Shown: positions 17,998 through 25,060 of the stretch, piece after piece
Numbering within the stretch: position 1 is the first letter of the stretch
Layout: each line of letters begins with the position of its first letter
NCBI RefSeq assembly: GCF_029522115.1
Contig: NZ_JAKWFK010000006.1
Coordinates: 62,001 to 126,000 of the forward strand
From: Trinickia sp. Y13
GTDB lineage: Bacteria; Pseudomonadota; Gammaproteobacteria; Burkholderiales; Burkholderiaceae
Direction of reading: 5' to 3'
DNA length: 64,000 nt
Notes under the pieces: generated by a model
Told to the model about the DNA's origin: nothing
What the model saw: the letters and a program-made list of their open reading frames with translations, nothing else
Databases searched by the model: none
Program-made: the position numbers and the translations under genes

Positions 17998-18501
17998 TTA
18001 GACCGCGTACGTCTTGTCGTTCTTCGTCAGGCTCCATGCGCCTTGCGCATTACCTGCCACGCCGCCGGCCGTCTTTTGCTGCGTGTACTTCCATTGGATG
18101 GCGGCGTATTTCAGCGAGAACTCCTCGGTGGGCAAACCTTCGCCGACCACGCTCGGAGCAACCGACGAGATGATCACGTACTTCATCTTGATCTCGAGGT
18201 ACTTGACGCGATTGCCTTCGCCGTCCGCGCGCATGAAGTCGACCGTCACTTCGTCGAACGTCGTGCCACCCGACGCGTGCTGATACAGCAGCGGGCTGAC
18301 GAGGTCGATGTCCTTGGAGAAGGCCATATCGCCGTGTTCGCAACGCTCGGCCGTGGCGCCGCCAGCAGTGCCCGACGTAGCCGACCGCGGCTGCGTGATC
18401 GAGTGATTCCACGAGCTGACTTCGATCCAGTCCTTGTGATCTTTATCGGCAGATTCACCCTTGATGGCCGGATTGCCAAACTTCAGATAGATGTCTTTCA
18501 T
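17998..18501 (-). CDS. hcp: Hcp (TssD), T6SS inner tube protein
   Basis: A 167-residue Hcp1-family protein; hexamers stack into the tube propelled from the cell and are also secreted in bulk. The N-terminus DIYLKFGNPAIKGES, the WNHSITQPRSA loop and VKYLEIKMKYVIISSVAPS strand match the family. The Cys-containing loop ERCEHGDMAFSKDIDLVSPLL is also typical of this subtype. Hcp is needed in far greater amounts than the baseplate proteins, and the gene is bracketed by two hairpins (17951-17986 and 18532-18558), which could raise its mRNA level above that of the rest of the operon. Confidence 0.97.
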   Translation of the reverse strand: MKDIYLKFGNPAIKGESADKDHKDWIEVSSWNHSITQPRSATSGTAGGATAERCEHGDMAFSKDIDLVSPLLYQHASGGTTFDEVTVDFMRADGEGNRVKYLEIKMKYVIISSVAPSVVGEGLPTEEFSLKYAAIQWKYTQQKTAGGVAGNAQGAWSLTKNDKTYAV

Positions 18502-18531
18502 GACTTCGCGACTCCCAGGTAGCGGTTATAT

Positions 18532-18558
18532 GCGGCTCGAGCTGTCGGCCCGAGCCGC
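18532..18558 (-). other. 8-bp hairpin between tssC and hcp
   Basis: Inverted repeat gcggctcg (18532-18539) and cgagccgc (18551-18558) with an 11-nt loop, in the 75-bp gap before hcp. Without a T-run it is not a clear terminator; a processing or 5'-end protecting structure for the hcp message is plausible. Confidence 0.55.
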
Positions 18559-18576
18559 GCTCGGAATAACTTGTGG

Positions 18577-20067
18577 TTATGCGCCAGCAGTTTTCGGCAG
18601 ATCGGCAACGAGCCGCAGCGAAATCGACAGCTCGTCCAACTGGAAATGCGGGCGCAGGAAGGCGACGGACCGGTACGAGCCCGGCTTGCCGGGAATCTCG
18701 GATACCTGAATCGACGCCTCGCGCAGCGGAAACTGCGCCTTTTGTTCTTGTGTGGCGTTGTCGTCGAGCAATACGTACTGCGCGACCCAACGGTTCAAGA
18801 ACTGCTCGACGTTTTGCGCGGAAGCAAAACTGCCGATCTTGTCGCGCATCATCGCCTTCAAATAGTGAGCGATGCGCGAGACCGAAAAAATGTATTGCAA
18901 CTGAGCCGACAGCACGGCGTTGGCGTTGGCGCTGTCGGTGTTGTATTTCTTCGGCCTTTGCACCGACTGGGCGGCGAAGAACGCCGCATAGTCGGAATTC
19001 TTGCAATGCACGAGCGGAATGAAGCCGAGATCGCTCAGCTCCTTCTCGCGCCGATCGGTAATGGCGATTTCGGTTGGGCACTTCAGCGCGATTTCGCCGT
19101 CGTCGGTCTTGAACGTATGCGTGGGCAAGTCTTCCACGAGCCCGCCGCCTTCCACGCCCCGAATCGCTGCGCACCAGCCGAAATCGTCGAACGCCGCCGT
19201 CAGCCGCGCAGCGAATGCCCAAGCGGCGTTGCACCACAGATATTTGCTGTGGTCGGAGCCATCGACGTTCTCGACGAAATTGAACGTATCGGCAACGAGC
19301 CCGTCGCGCGGGTGGAACGGCAGCCGGCCCAGGTAGCGCGGCAGCGTCAAGCCCACGTAACGCGAATCTTCGGATTCGCGGAACGACTTCCACTTGGCGT
19401 ATTCGACGGTATCGAACACCTTGGCGAGATCGCGCGGCTTGCCGAGATCGGCGAACGATTCGAGGCCGAGCAATTCGGGCGAAGTCGACGCGATGAACGG
19501 CGCATGCGCGGCCGCCGCGACGTGCGACATCTGCTCGATGAAATACATGTCCTCGGGCTGGCGCGTCAGCTCGAAATCGCCGATCAGCGCGCCGAACGGC
19601 GCACCACCGAACGTGCCGAACTCTTCTTCGTAGATCTTCTTGAACAGCGCGCTCTGATCGAATTCGGAGGCAGCCTTGAAATCGCGCACGATCTCGCGCT
19701 TGCCCGCGTTGAGCACACGGATCTTGATGGTGGAGCCGGTATTGCTCTCCTTGCACAGGTAGTTGAGCCCGCGCCAGGTGCTTTCCATGCGCTGGAACTC
19801 GGGCGCATGCATGACCTCGCTCAATTGCGCCGATAGTAGGCGGTCGAGCTCGGCTATGCGGGCGTCGATGGTCGCCGACAGGTTGTCGGAGACAACGACC
19901 GTGCCGTCCATCACTTGATGCACGAGTTCGCCGATCAGATCCTTGGCACGCGCGTGCTCGGACTCGGATTTTGCAACTTTGCTCTTTTCGACGATTTCGT
20001 CGAGCAACGTCGGTGCGGCGCCTGCTTGCGCCGCCCCGACGGGGGCCGCGGCCGTTTGCTGATTCAT
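18577..20067 (-). CDS. tssC: TssC, large subunit of the T6SS contractile sheath
   Basis: A 496-residue sheath protein that forms, with TssB, the contractile tube around Hcp. The core shows RLLSAQLSEVMHAPEFQRMESTWR near the N-terminal third and the C-terminal KPGSYRSVAFLRPHFQLDELSISLRLVADLP, both strongly conserved in the VipB/EvpB family. ATG 20067 was chosen; an in-frame GTG two codons upstream (20073) is possible, but a GCGGGGTG-type ribosome-binding site is better spaced from the ATG. It follows tssB after 18 bp. Confidence 0.97.
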   Translation of the reverse strand: MNQQTAAAPVGAAQAGAAPTLLDEIVEKSKVAKSESEHARAKDLIGELVHQVMDGTVVVSDNLSATIDARIAELDRLLSAQLSEVMHAPEFQRMESTWRGLNYLCKESNTGSTIKIRVLNAGKREIVRDFKAASEFDQSALFKKIYEEEFGTFGGAPFGALIGDFELTRQPEDMYFIEQMSHVAAAAHAPFIASTSPELLGLESFADLGKPRDLAKVFDTVEYAKWKSFRESEDSRYVGLTLPRYLGRLPFHPRDGLVADTFNFVENVDGSDHSKYLWCNAAWAFAARLTAAFDDFGWCAAIRGVEGGGLVEDLPTHTFKTDDGEIALKCPTEIAITDRREKELSDLGFIPLVHCKNSDYAAFFAAQSVQRPKKYNTDSANANAVLSAQLQYIFSVSRIAHYLKAMMRDKIGSFASAQNVEQFLNRWVAQYVLLDDNATQEQKAQFPLREASIQVSEIPGKPGSYRSVAFLRPHFQLDELSISLRLVADLPKTAGA

Positions 20068-20085
20068 CCTCACACCCCGCTTACG

Positions 20086-20616
20086 TTATTCGCCTTGCTT
20101 GTCTTCGCCGTCGCTGCGCGCGCCCGTTTCACCCGCCAGCGTTTGCAATTGCTGAGTATTGGCGAGCACTTCGCTGAGCAGGCTCTCGAGCTGATCGTTG
20201 CCGGCCAGCTTGTTGCGTAGATCGGCGAGCTTGGAGCGCGCATCGAGCAAGCGCCGCAGCGGCTCGATCTGCTGGACCACCGCATCGGGCCCGAAGTCCT
20301 CCATCGAACGGAACCGCAAGTCGACGCCGAAGGAGCCGCTCGTCTCGGTCAGCTCGTTCTTGACTTGGAAAGCGGCACGCGGCTCGAGGCCCTTCATGAC
20401 ATCGTCGAAATTGTCGCGATCGACGCTCACGAACTTGCGGTCGCGCAGCTTCGGTTGCTCGATCTCGGACTGCCCAGCCAGATCGGCGATGACGCCGACC
20501 ACGAACGGCAGCTCCTTGACTTCGATCGCATCGCCTCGCTCGACCTCGTAGGTCAGTTGGACGCGCGGCGGCCGCACCTTCTGCAGGCGCTTCTGGATGC
20601 TTTCTTTCTTCGCCAT
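20086..20616 (-). CDS. tssB: TssB, small subunit of the T6SS contractile sheath
   Basis: A 176-residue VipA/ImpB-family protein. It starts MAKKESIQKRLQKVRPPRVQ and continues with VKELPFVVGVIADLAGQ, then the KFVSVDRDNFDDVM motif, the strand SFGVDLRFRSMEDF, and a helical C-terminus that carries the ClpV-binding region in relatives. It forms heterodimers with TssC. It lies between tagM (37 bp) and tssC (18 bp) in the leftward operon. Confidence 0.97.
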   Translation of the reverse strand: MAKKESIQKRLQKVRPPRVQLTYEVERGDAIEVKELPFVVGVIADLAGQSEIEQPKLRDRKFVSVDRDNFDDVMKGLEPRAAFQVKNELTETSGSFGVDLRFRSMEDFGPDAVVQQIEPLRRLLDARSKLADLRNKLAGNDQLESLLSEVLANTQQLQTLAGETGARSDGEDKQGE

Positions 20617-20653
20617 CGATGGCTCCCTAAGGAATCTGAATCACACGGGCCGA

Positions 20654-21310
20654 TCAGCGAAGTGCACTGAAAGGATCCGCCGCGCCGCCGCTTTTCGCAG
20701 CCTGAGCCGGCGCATGCGCGCTCGGCGCGGCAGCCGCAGCGCCTTCCGCGGCTTTTTCAGCCGGTCTTTGCGCAGCGGCGACAGGGCGGCGCACCACGCG
20801 CCGCTTCTTTGCCACCGGTTTCTTCGCTTCGACTTCCTCGGGAAAGAGCGTGCTCTCGCCGAGGGTGTCGCGCAGTTGGTGCGCGAGCACGGACGCATCG
20901 GCCTTCGCATCGCCAGTCAGCCCCGCGTCCTGCCGCAGTTGGCCGAGCGATTCGGTAGCCACGCGCAGGCCGCTCACGGCCAGCACGCTCTTGGCCGCGC
21001 GATCGGTCTGGTCACGAGACAGCGCTTCCTGCGCGGCAACGATCGCCTGACCGTAATGCGCTTGGGAGAATTGGATCTGGGCCATGCGCGACCACGGCTC
21101 TTCACGCGTGGGATCGGCCTTCGTCAGTTGATCGTAGAGCGCAAGCGCGCGCGTTTGGTCGCCACCCTTCGCCACTGCGTCGGCGTCGGCCAACGCTTTG
21201 TTGAAGGCTTCGGGAGAAGAAGCGGCCGGGTTGCCGTTTTGCGTCGCACAGCCAACCATAGCGGCACACACGAGCACCGCCGCGGAAAATTGGAAAAGTC
21301 GTTGTTTCAT
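20654..21310 (-). CDS. tagM: TagM-like T6SS-associated lipoprotein
   Basis: A 218-residue lipoprotein: the signal peptide MKQRLFQFSAAVLVCAAMVG is followed by the lipid-accepting Cys21 (lipobox A-M-V-G-C). Residues about 35-140 are helical with a TPR-like pattern (ALADADAVAKGGDQTRALALYDQL, WSRMAQIQFSQAHYGQAIVAAQEAL); the C-terminal third is Lys/Ala/Pro-rich. ATG 21310 gives the clean signal peptide; the 34 extra upstream codons have no signal features. It is the first gene of the nine-gene leftward operon and carries the tagM position of Burkholderia T6SS-1 loci. Role unproved; an outer-membrane partner of TssJ or TagN is inference. Confidence 0.8.
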   Translation of the reverse strand: MKQRLFQFSAAVLVCAAMVGCATQNGNPAASSPEAFNKALADADAVAKGGDQTRALALYDQLTKADPTREEPWSRMAQIQFSQAHYGQAIVAAQEALSRDQTDRAAKSVLAVSGLRVATESLGQLRQDAGLTGDAKADASVLAHQLRDTLGESTLFPEEVEAKKPVAKKRRVVRRPVAAAQRPAEKAAEGAAAAAPSAHAPAQAAKSGGAADPFSALR

Positions 21311-21390
21311 CGTTTCTTTCTTCTTACAGCGAAGCCGTTTATTAATTCGCCGAGGGAAACCGCAACTTTGCTTTGCGGCGAGTGCGGCGT

Positions 21391-21419
21391 ATAGTACCGG
21401 CCAATTTTCCATAATTCAA
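21391..21419 (-). promoter_or_regulatory. Candidate sigma-70 promoter for the tagM-tssA operon
   Basis: On the minus strand TTGAAT (21419-21414), a 17-bp spacer, then TACTAT (21396-21391), 4 of 6 matches in each hexamer. The predicted leader to the tagM ATG is about 75 nt. Confidence 0.4.
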
Positions 21420-21522
21420 CAGGGCTGAGTTCGAATCGGATTCGTCCTGTTTTGAAAACGTTTGATACCCAAGGAAGCAATGCTGAAATAATTTCCGATT
21501 CGATGACAGAGCGATTAAATAG

Positions 21523-21537
21523 CGGGAAAATTTCCCG
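21523..21537. promoter_or_regulatory. Perfect palindrome, candidate T6SS operator
   Basis: cgggaaaatttcccg is a perfect odd palindrome with 7-bp arms, alone in the A+T-rich divergent region and about 125 bp before tssJ. The form suits a dimeric regulator, whose identity is unknown. Confidence 0.45.
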
Positions 21538-21661
21538 ATAACGAACTAGACAAACTTGTACATTATCCGCCGCGCAGCGACCCTTATGAGCGTCGCCAGT
21601 CGTTATCGCGCGTCGAGGAATCGAGCATTCGAGCAATGGGTCATCTTGGACGGGGTGCAGT

Positions 21662-22294
21662 GTGAGTCGTCGAGCTTTGGGTTATTCGTTTCTAGCGCGC
21701 CTCGTCTGGCCGCTCGTGCTGTCGTTGCTGCTGAGCGGGTGTGCGGCGGGCATCTCCCTGCTGGGCGCCGCCGCCTCGACCGCGCTGCAAGCCACCGGCA
21801 TCGGCAAACCGCCCGTGCCCGATTCGCAAAAGCCGCCGCGCGACATCCCGCTTACGCTCGCGGCCGCACCCAATCTCAATGCGGCCGAGGACCATCATCC
21901 GCTCGCGCTCGTGGTGCGGCTCTATGCGCTCAAGGATCCGACCTCGTTCCAGCAAGCGCCGTTCGACACTTTTACCGATCCGGCCAAGGAAAAAACGGCG
22001 CTCGGCGCCGACTTGCTCAGTGTGCGAGAGGTTACTCTAATTCCTGGGCAGCATTACCAGATGACCGAGAAAGTCACCCGCGAGGCACAAGCATTCGGTG
22101 TCGTCGCATTGTTTCGCGACCCGGCGCTGCAGCGCTGGAAATTCGCCTTCGATCCGGCTAAATCCGAGAAATCCGGCATAATGATCGGCCTTCACAACTG
22201 TGCGATGACCGTTACGAGCGGTGCGGTCATTGCGCCCGATCCGCGATTGCCGATGCAGCAGCTCAATATGCTTTCGTCCATCAGTTGCGGCTAG
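21662..22294 (+). CDS. tssJ: TssJ, T6SS outer-membrane lipoprotein
   Basis: A 210-residue lipoprotein with a signal peptide ending LSLLLSG and the lipid-accepting Cys27. The mature part has the transthyretin-like beta pattern of TssJ: PLALVVRLYALKDPTSFQQAPFDTF, then LLSVREVTLIPGQHYQMTEK and a final VVALFRDP block. TssJ sits in the outer membrane and binds the periplasmic tail of TssM. The start is GTG 21662 with a GGGGTG ribosome-binding site just upstream. First gene of tssJ-tssK-tssL. Confidence 0.92.
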   Translation: MSRRALGYSFLARLVWPLVLSLLLSGCAAGISLLGAAASTALQATGIGKPPVPDSQKPPRDIPLTLAAAPNLNAAEDHHPLALVVRLYALKDPTSFQQAPFDTFTDPAKEKTALGADLLSVREVTLIPGQHYQMTEKVTREAQAFGVVALFRDPALQRWKFAFDPAKSEKSGIMIGLHNCAMTVTSGAVIAPDPRLPMQQLNMLSSISCG

Positions 22295-22384
22295 CGCATG
22301 GCCATTGCGCCATAAGGCGCCAGCCAATGCCGGCGTCATGGCCACTCGCTCGCGGATACACAAAACCTAGATAGTGAAATTGAG

Positions 22385-23731
22385 ATGAGTTATTCGGCGA
22401 AATTGCTTTGGGGCGAGGGCCTATTTTTGCGGCCCCAGCATTTCCAGCAACAGGACGCTTATCACGAGGCGCGGCTGTTCGAGTCGATACGAGCCATCCA
22501 GCCGTTCAACTGGGGCGTGCGCAGCGTGCGCTTCGATATCGATTCGCTCGGCAACAACCTGCTGCGGCTGACCGAGCTCTCGCTCGTGTTCCCCGACGGC
22601 ACGCTCTACGCGGCGCCGCTCGCCGACGAGCTGCCGCAGCCCGTCGCGCTCGACACGTTGCCAGAAGGCGTCGGCGAATTCATCTTTTATCTCGCGCTGC
22701 ATCCGCTGCGTGAAACGGGCGGCAACTATGCGAACGAATCGGCCGATGCCTTCGTCTCGCGTTATGCACCCAAGCAGCAGAACGTCGCCGATCAATTCAC
22801 CGACGCGGCCGTCGCCAATCTGACGTTTCTCAAAACGCGCGTGAAGCTGATCAGCCACACGGAGCCGCGCGCGCAATTGTTGGCGGTCCCGCTCGCGCGT
22901 CTGCGGCGCACGGCCACGTCGGGTTTCGAGCTCGACGAAAACTTCGTGCCGCCGTGCCTTGCCGTCGAAGCATCGCCCGTTCTGCATCAGCGGCTGCGGC
23001 AACTGATCGATGCGCTGCAGGCGAAAGTGAGCGCGCTCTACGGCTTTCATCGCGAACCGACGAAGAACATCATCGAATTCCGCTCGGGAGACATCGCCTC
23101 GTTTTGGCTGCTGCATACGGCCAACGGCGCCGTGGCCTCCCTCGTCCACTTGCTGCAGCAGCCCACGCTACACCCGGAGCGGCTCTTTCAAGAATTGCTG
23201 CGGCTCGCCGGGCAACTGATGACGTTCTCCAAGCGCTATACGCTCGCCGAATTACCGGCTTACCGCCACGACGATCCCGGGCCCGGTTTCTCCCAACTCG
23301 ACACCATCGTGCGCGACCTGCTCGAAACCGTGATCTCGACGCGCTACTTCGCGATCGCCCTCGAAGAAGTTCGCCCGTCGTTTTATGCCGGACGGCTCGA
23401 CTCGGGCAAGATCGACGAGAAAACCACGTTCTTCTTGGCCGTGTCGGCCGACATGCCCGCGGTGGAACTCGTCGAAGCCGTGCCCGCGCGCTTCAAGGTG
23501 GGCGCACCCGACGATGTCGACAAGCTCGTGCTCTCTGCCATGCCGGGCGTGCGGCTCGTCTACACGCCGCAAGTGCCTCCGGCAGTGCCCGTGCGTCCCG
23601 GCGCGTGCTACTTCGCGTTCGAATCGCGCAGCGGCCTGTATGACCGAATGCTGCAAGCGCAGTCGGCCATGATTTACGCGCCGTCGGGCATCAACGATCT
23701 CAAACTCGAACTCATCGCGGTCACGTCATGA
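22385..23731 (+). CDS. tssK: TssK, T6SS baseplate-membrane complex connector
   Basis: A 448-residue baseplate protein, opening with KLLWGEGLFLRPQHFQQQD, the diagnostic N-terminus of the VasE/ImpJ family, and with the shoulder/neck regions following. TssK trimers link the TssEFG wedge to the cytoplasmic parts of TssL and TssM. Its stop overlaps the tssL start (ATGA), so TssK and its direct partner TssL are translationally coupled. It lies 90 bp after tssJ. Confidence 0.95.
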   Translation: MSYSAKLLWGEGLFLRPQHFQQQDAYHEARLFESIRAIQPFNWGVRSVRFDIDSLGNNLLRLTELSLVFPDGTLYAAPLADELPQPVALDTLPEGVGEFIFYLALHPLRETGGNYANESADAFVSRYAPKQQNVADQFTDAAVANLTFLKTRVKLISHTEPRAQLLAVPLARLRRTATSGFELDENFVPPCLAVEASPVLHQRLRQLIDALQAKVSALYGFHREPTKNIIEFRSGDIASFWLLHTANGAVASLVHLLQQPTLHPERLFQELLRLAGQLMTFSKRYTLAELPAYRHDDPGPGFSQLDTIVRDLLETVISTRYFAIALEEVRPSFYAGRLDSGKIDEKTTFFLAVSADMPAVELVEAVPARFKVGAPDDVDKLVLSAMPGVRLVYTPQVPPAVPVRPGACYFAFESRSGLYDRMLQAQSAMIYAPSGINDLKLELIAVTS

Positions 23732-24513
23732 CTCAAATGCCTTCGCTGTTCGGCGCCAACGCGCCGTCCACGCCGTCCCTCGCCTCGGCGCCCGCCGAGG
23801 GAGGCTTTCAGGCGCGTTCGTTGCGCGATTTGCTCTACGACGGCTTCTTCATGCTGTTCCTGCTCAAAGAGGGGCGGGAGCCCGAGGGCGCCGGCGAGTT
23901 CGTCTCGCGCGTGCAAGCGTTTCTCGCCGATTTCGAACGCGGCGCCAAAAAGCTCAATGTGCCCGCCGACGATGTCTATGCCTCGAAGTTCGCGTTTTGC
24001 GCCGCGATCGACGAAGCCGTGCTCGCTTCTTCGTTCACGATCCGCGCCGAATGGGAGCGCCGCCCGCTGCAACTCGTGCTGTTTGGCGAACAACTCGCGG
24101 GCGAGAAATTCTTCGAACTTTTGGAACAGTGTCGCGCGCAAGGCGCCGCGCGACTGCAGTCGCTCGAAGTCTTCCACATGTGCCTGTTGCTCGGCTTCCA
24201 AGGCAAGTACTTGCTCGAGGGGCCTGAAAAGCTCGCCTATCTAACGGGGCGGCTCGGCGATGAAATCGCGCAAATGAAAGGCAAGCGAGCGCAGTTCGCA
24301 CCGCACTGGCCGCTGCCCGATCAAATCGCGCATCGGCTCAAGCACGAGCTGCCGCTGTGGACGATCGGCGCCGTTTTCGCACTCGTCGGGCTATTGGCGT
24401 ACTTGGGACTGAACACTTACCTGCGCGACTCTACGCTGCGCACGCTCGCGCCTTATTCGCAACTCGTCAAGCCCGAAGCGGAATCGGCCAATCTCACCAT
24501 TTCGCTGCCGTAA
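23728..24513 (+). CDS. tssL: TssL, DotU-family T6SS inner-membrane protein
   Basis: A 261-residue tail-anchored inner-membrane protein of the TssJLM complex. The cytoplasmic hook domain has LRDLLYDGFFMLFLLKEG and KFAFCAAIDEAVL motifs and the FELLEQC..G...LEVFHMCLLLGFQGKY block. One membrane helix lies at about 209-229 and leaves roughly 30 residues in the periplasm. This is the short form, without a fused OmpA peptidoglycan-binding domain; TagN in the same locus probably supplies that function. Last gene of the locus; a weak hairpin follows. Confidence 0.95.
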   Translation: MTQMPSLFGANAPSTPSLASAPAEGGFQARSLRDLLYDGFFMLFLLKEGREPEGAGEFVSRVQAFLADFERGAKKLNVPADDVYASKFAFCAAIDEAVLASSFTIRAEWERRPLQLVLFGEQLAGEKFFELLEQCRAQGAARLQSLEVFHMCLLLGFQGKYLLEGPEKLAYLTGRLGDEIAQMKGKRAQFAPHWPLPDQIAHRLKHELPLWTIGAVFALVGLLAYLGLNTYLRDSTLRTLAPYSQLVKPEAESANLTISLP

Positions 24514-24518
24514 AACAC

Positions 24519-24539
24519 GGCCCGCGAATAGAGCGGGCC
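24519..24539 (+). terminator. Weak hairpin after tssL
   Basis: ggcccgc (24519-24525) pairs with gcgggcc (24533-24539) around a 7-nt loop, 6 bp after the tssL stop. There is no T-run, so termination efficiency is uncertain. Confidence 0.4.
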
Positions 24540-24609
24540 CGGATCCAAGCCTCGAAGTCAGTACCTGGCGTCCACGGCCTTGCCGCCCTTGGGCCGCATC
24601 CAACCATGG

Positions 24610-24939
24610 TCAATCCACGATAAAGAGCTTCGCGCCAACGGGCGTGCTCGAACGATGGGGCTCGGCGGCGTCCGCGACCTGATAGCTCTGGCCGGCCGTT
24701 AGCACGAATCGGCGACCATCCTCGAGCTCCGTATGCAGTTCGCCCTCGAGCACATACAGGATGTGACCTTTCACGCACCAATGATCGGCGAGGTAGCCGG
24801 GGGTGTATTCGACCTGGCGGACGCGAATATCGCCGAATTGACGCGCACGCCAGAAGGCCGTGCCCGTCTCGCCGGGATGCGCTTGCGGTTCGACGTCGGA
24901 CCAATCGGTCACGCCAAACGGAGTCTCGGTTATTTTCAT
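24610..24939 (-). CDS. DHCW-type cupin-fold protein
   Basis: A 109-residue single-domain cupin. The first cupin motif region reads YLADHWCVKGHILYVLEGEL (Asp52-His53-Trp54-Cys55, His59), then LTAGQSYQVADAAEPHRS supplies the second motif with its histidine. The metal-binding cluster therefore resembles the small cupins named for a DHCW motif, here in the order D-H-W-C. Such proteins often bind a metal or small ligand; no substrate can be inferred. It converges on tssL and marks the end of the secretion locus. Confidence 0.78.
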   Translation of the reverse strand: MKITETPFGVTDWSDVEPQAHPGETGTAFWRARQFGDIRVRQVEYTPGYLADHWCVKGHILYVLEGELHTELEDGRRFVLTAGQSYQVADAAEPHRSSTPVGAKLFIVD

Positions 24940-25060
24940 TGAAGGCGAGGTCCTGTTTAAATCGGGGAAACGACACGCGTCGCTCGCATGACCATAGCGA
25001 CGAACGACGCCGCGCGCAATCCGCTTCTCTTATAAACCGGCCGGAAGCATCGCGGCGGCG

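Larger units (their letters stand above)
21311..21661. promoter_or_regulatory. Divergent T6SS control region between tagM and tssJ
   Basis: 351 bp without a gene, noticeably richer in A+T than its surroundings. It must hold the promoters for both the leftward tagM-tssA operon and the rightward tssJKL operon. A candidate leftward promoter (21391-21419) and a perfect palindrome (21523-21537) are listed separately. No convincing rightward sigma-70 pair and no sigma-54 GG-N10-GC element was found by eye. Confidence 0.6.
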
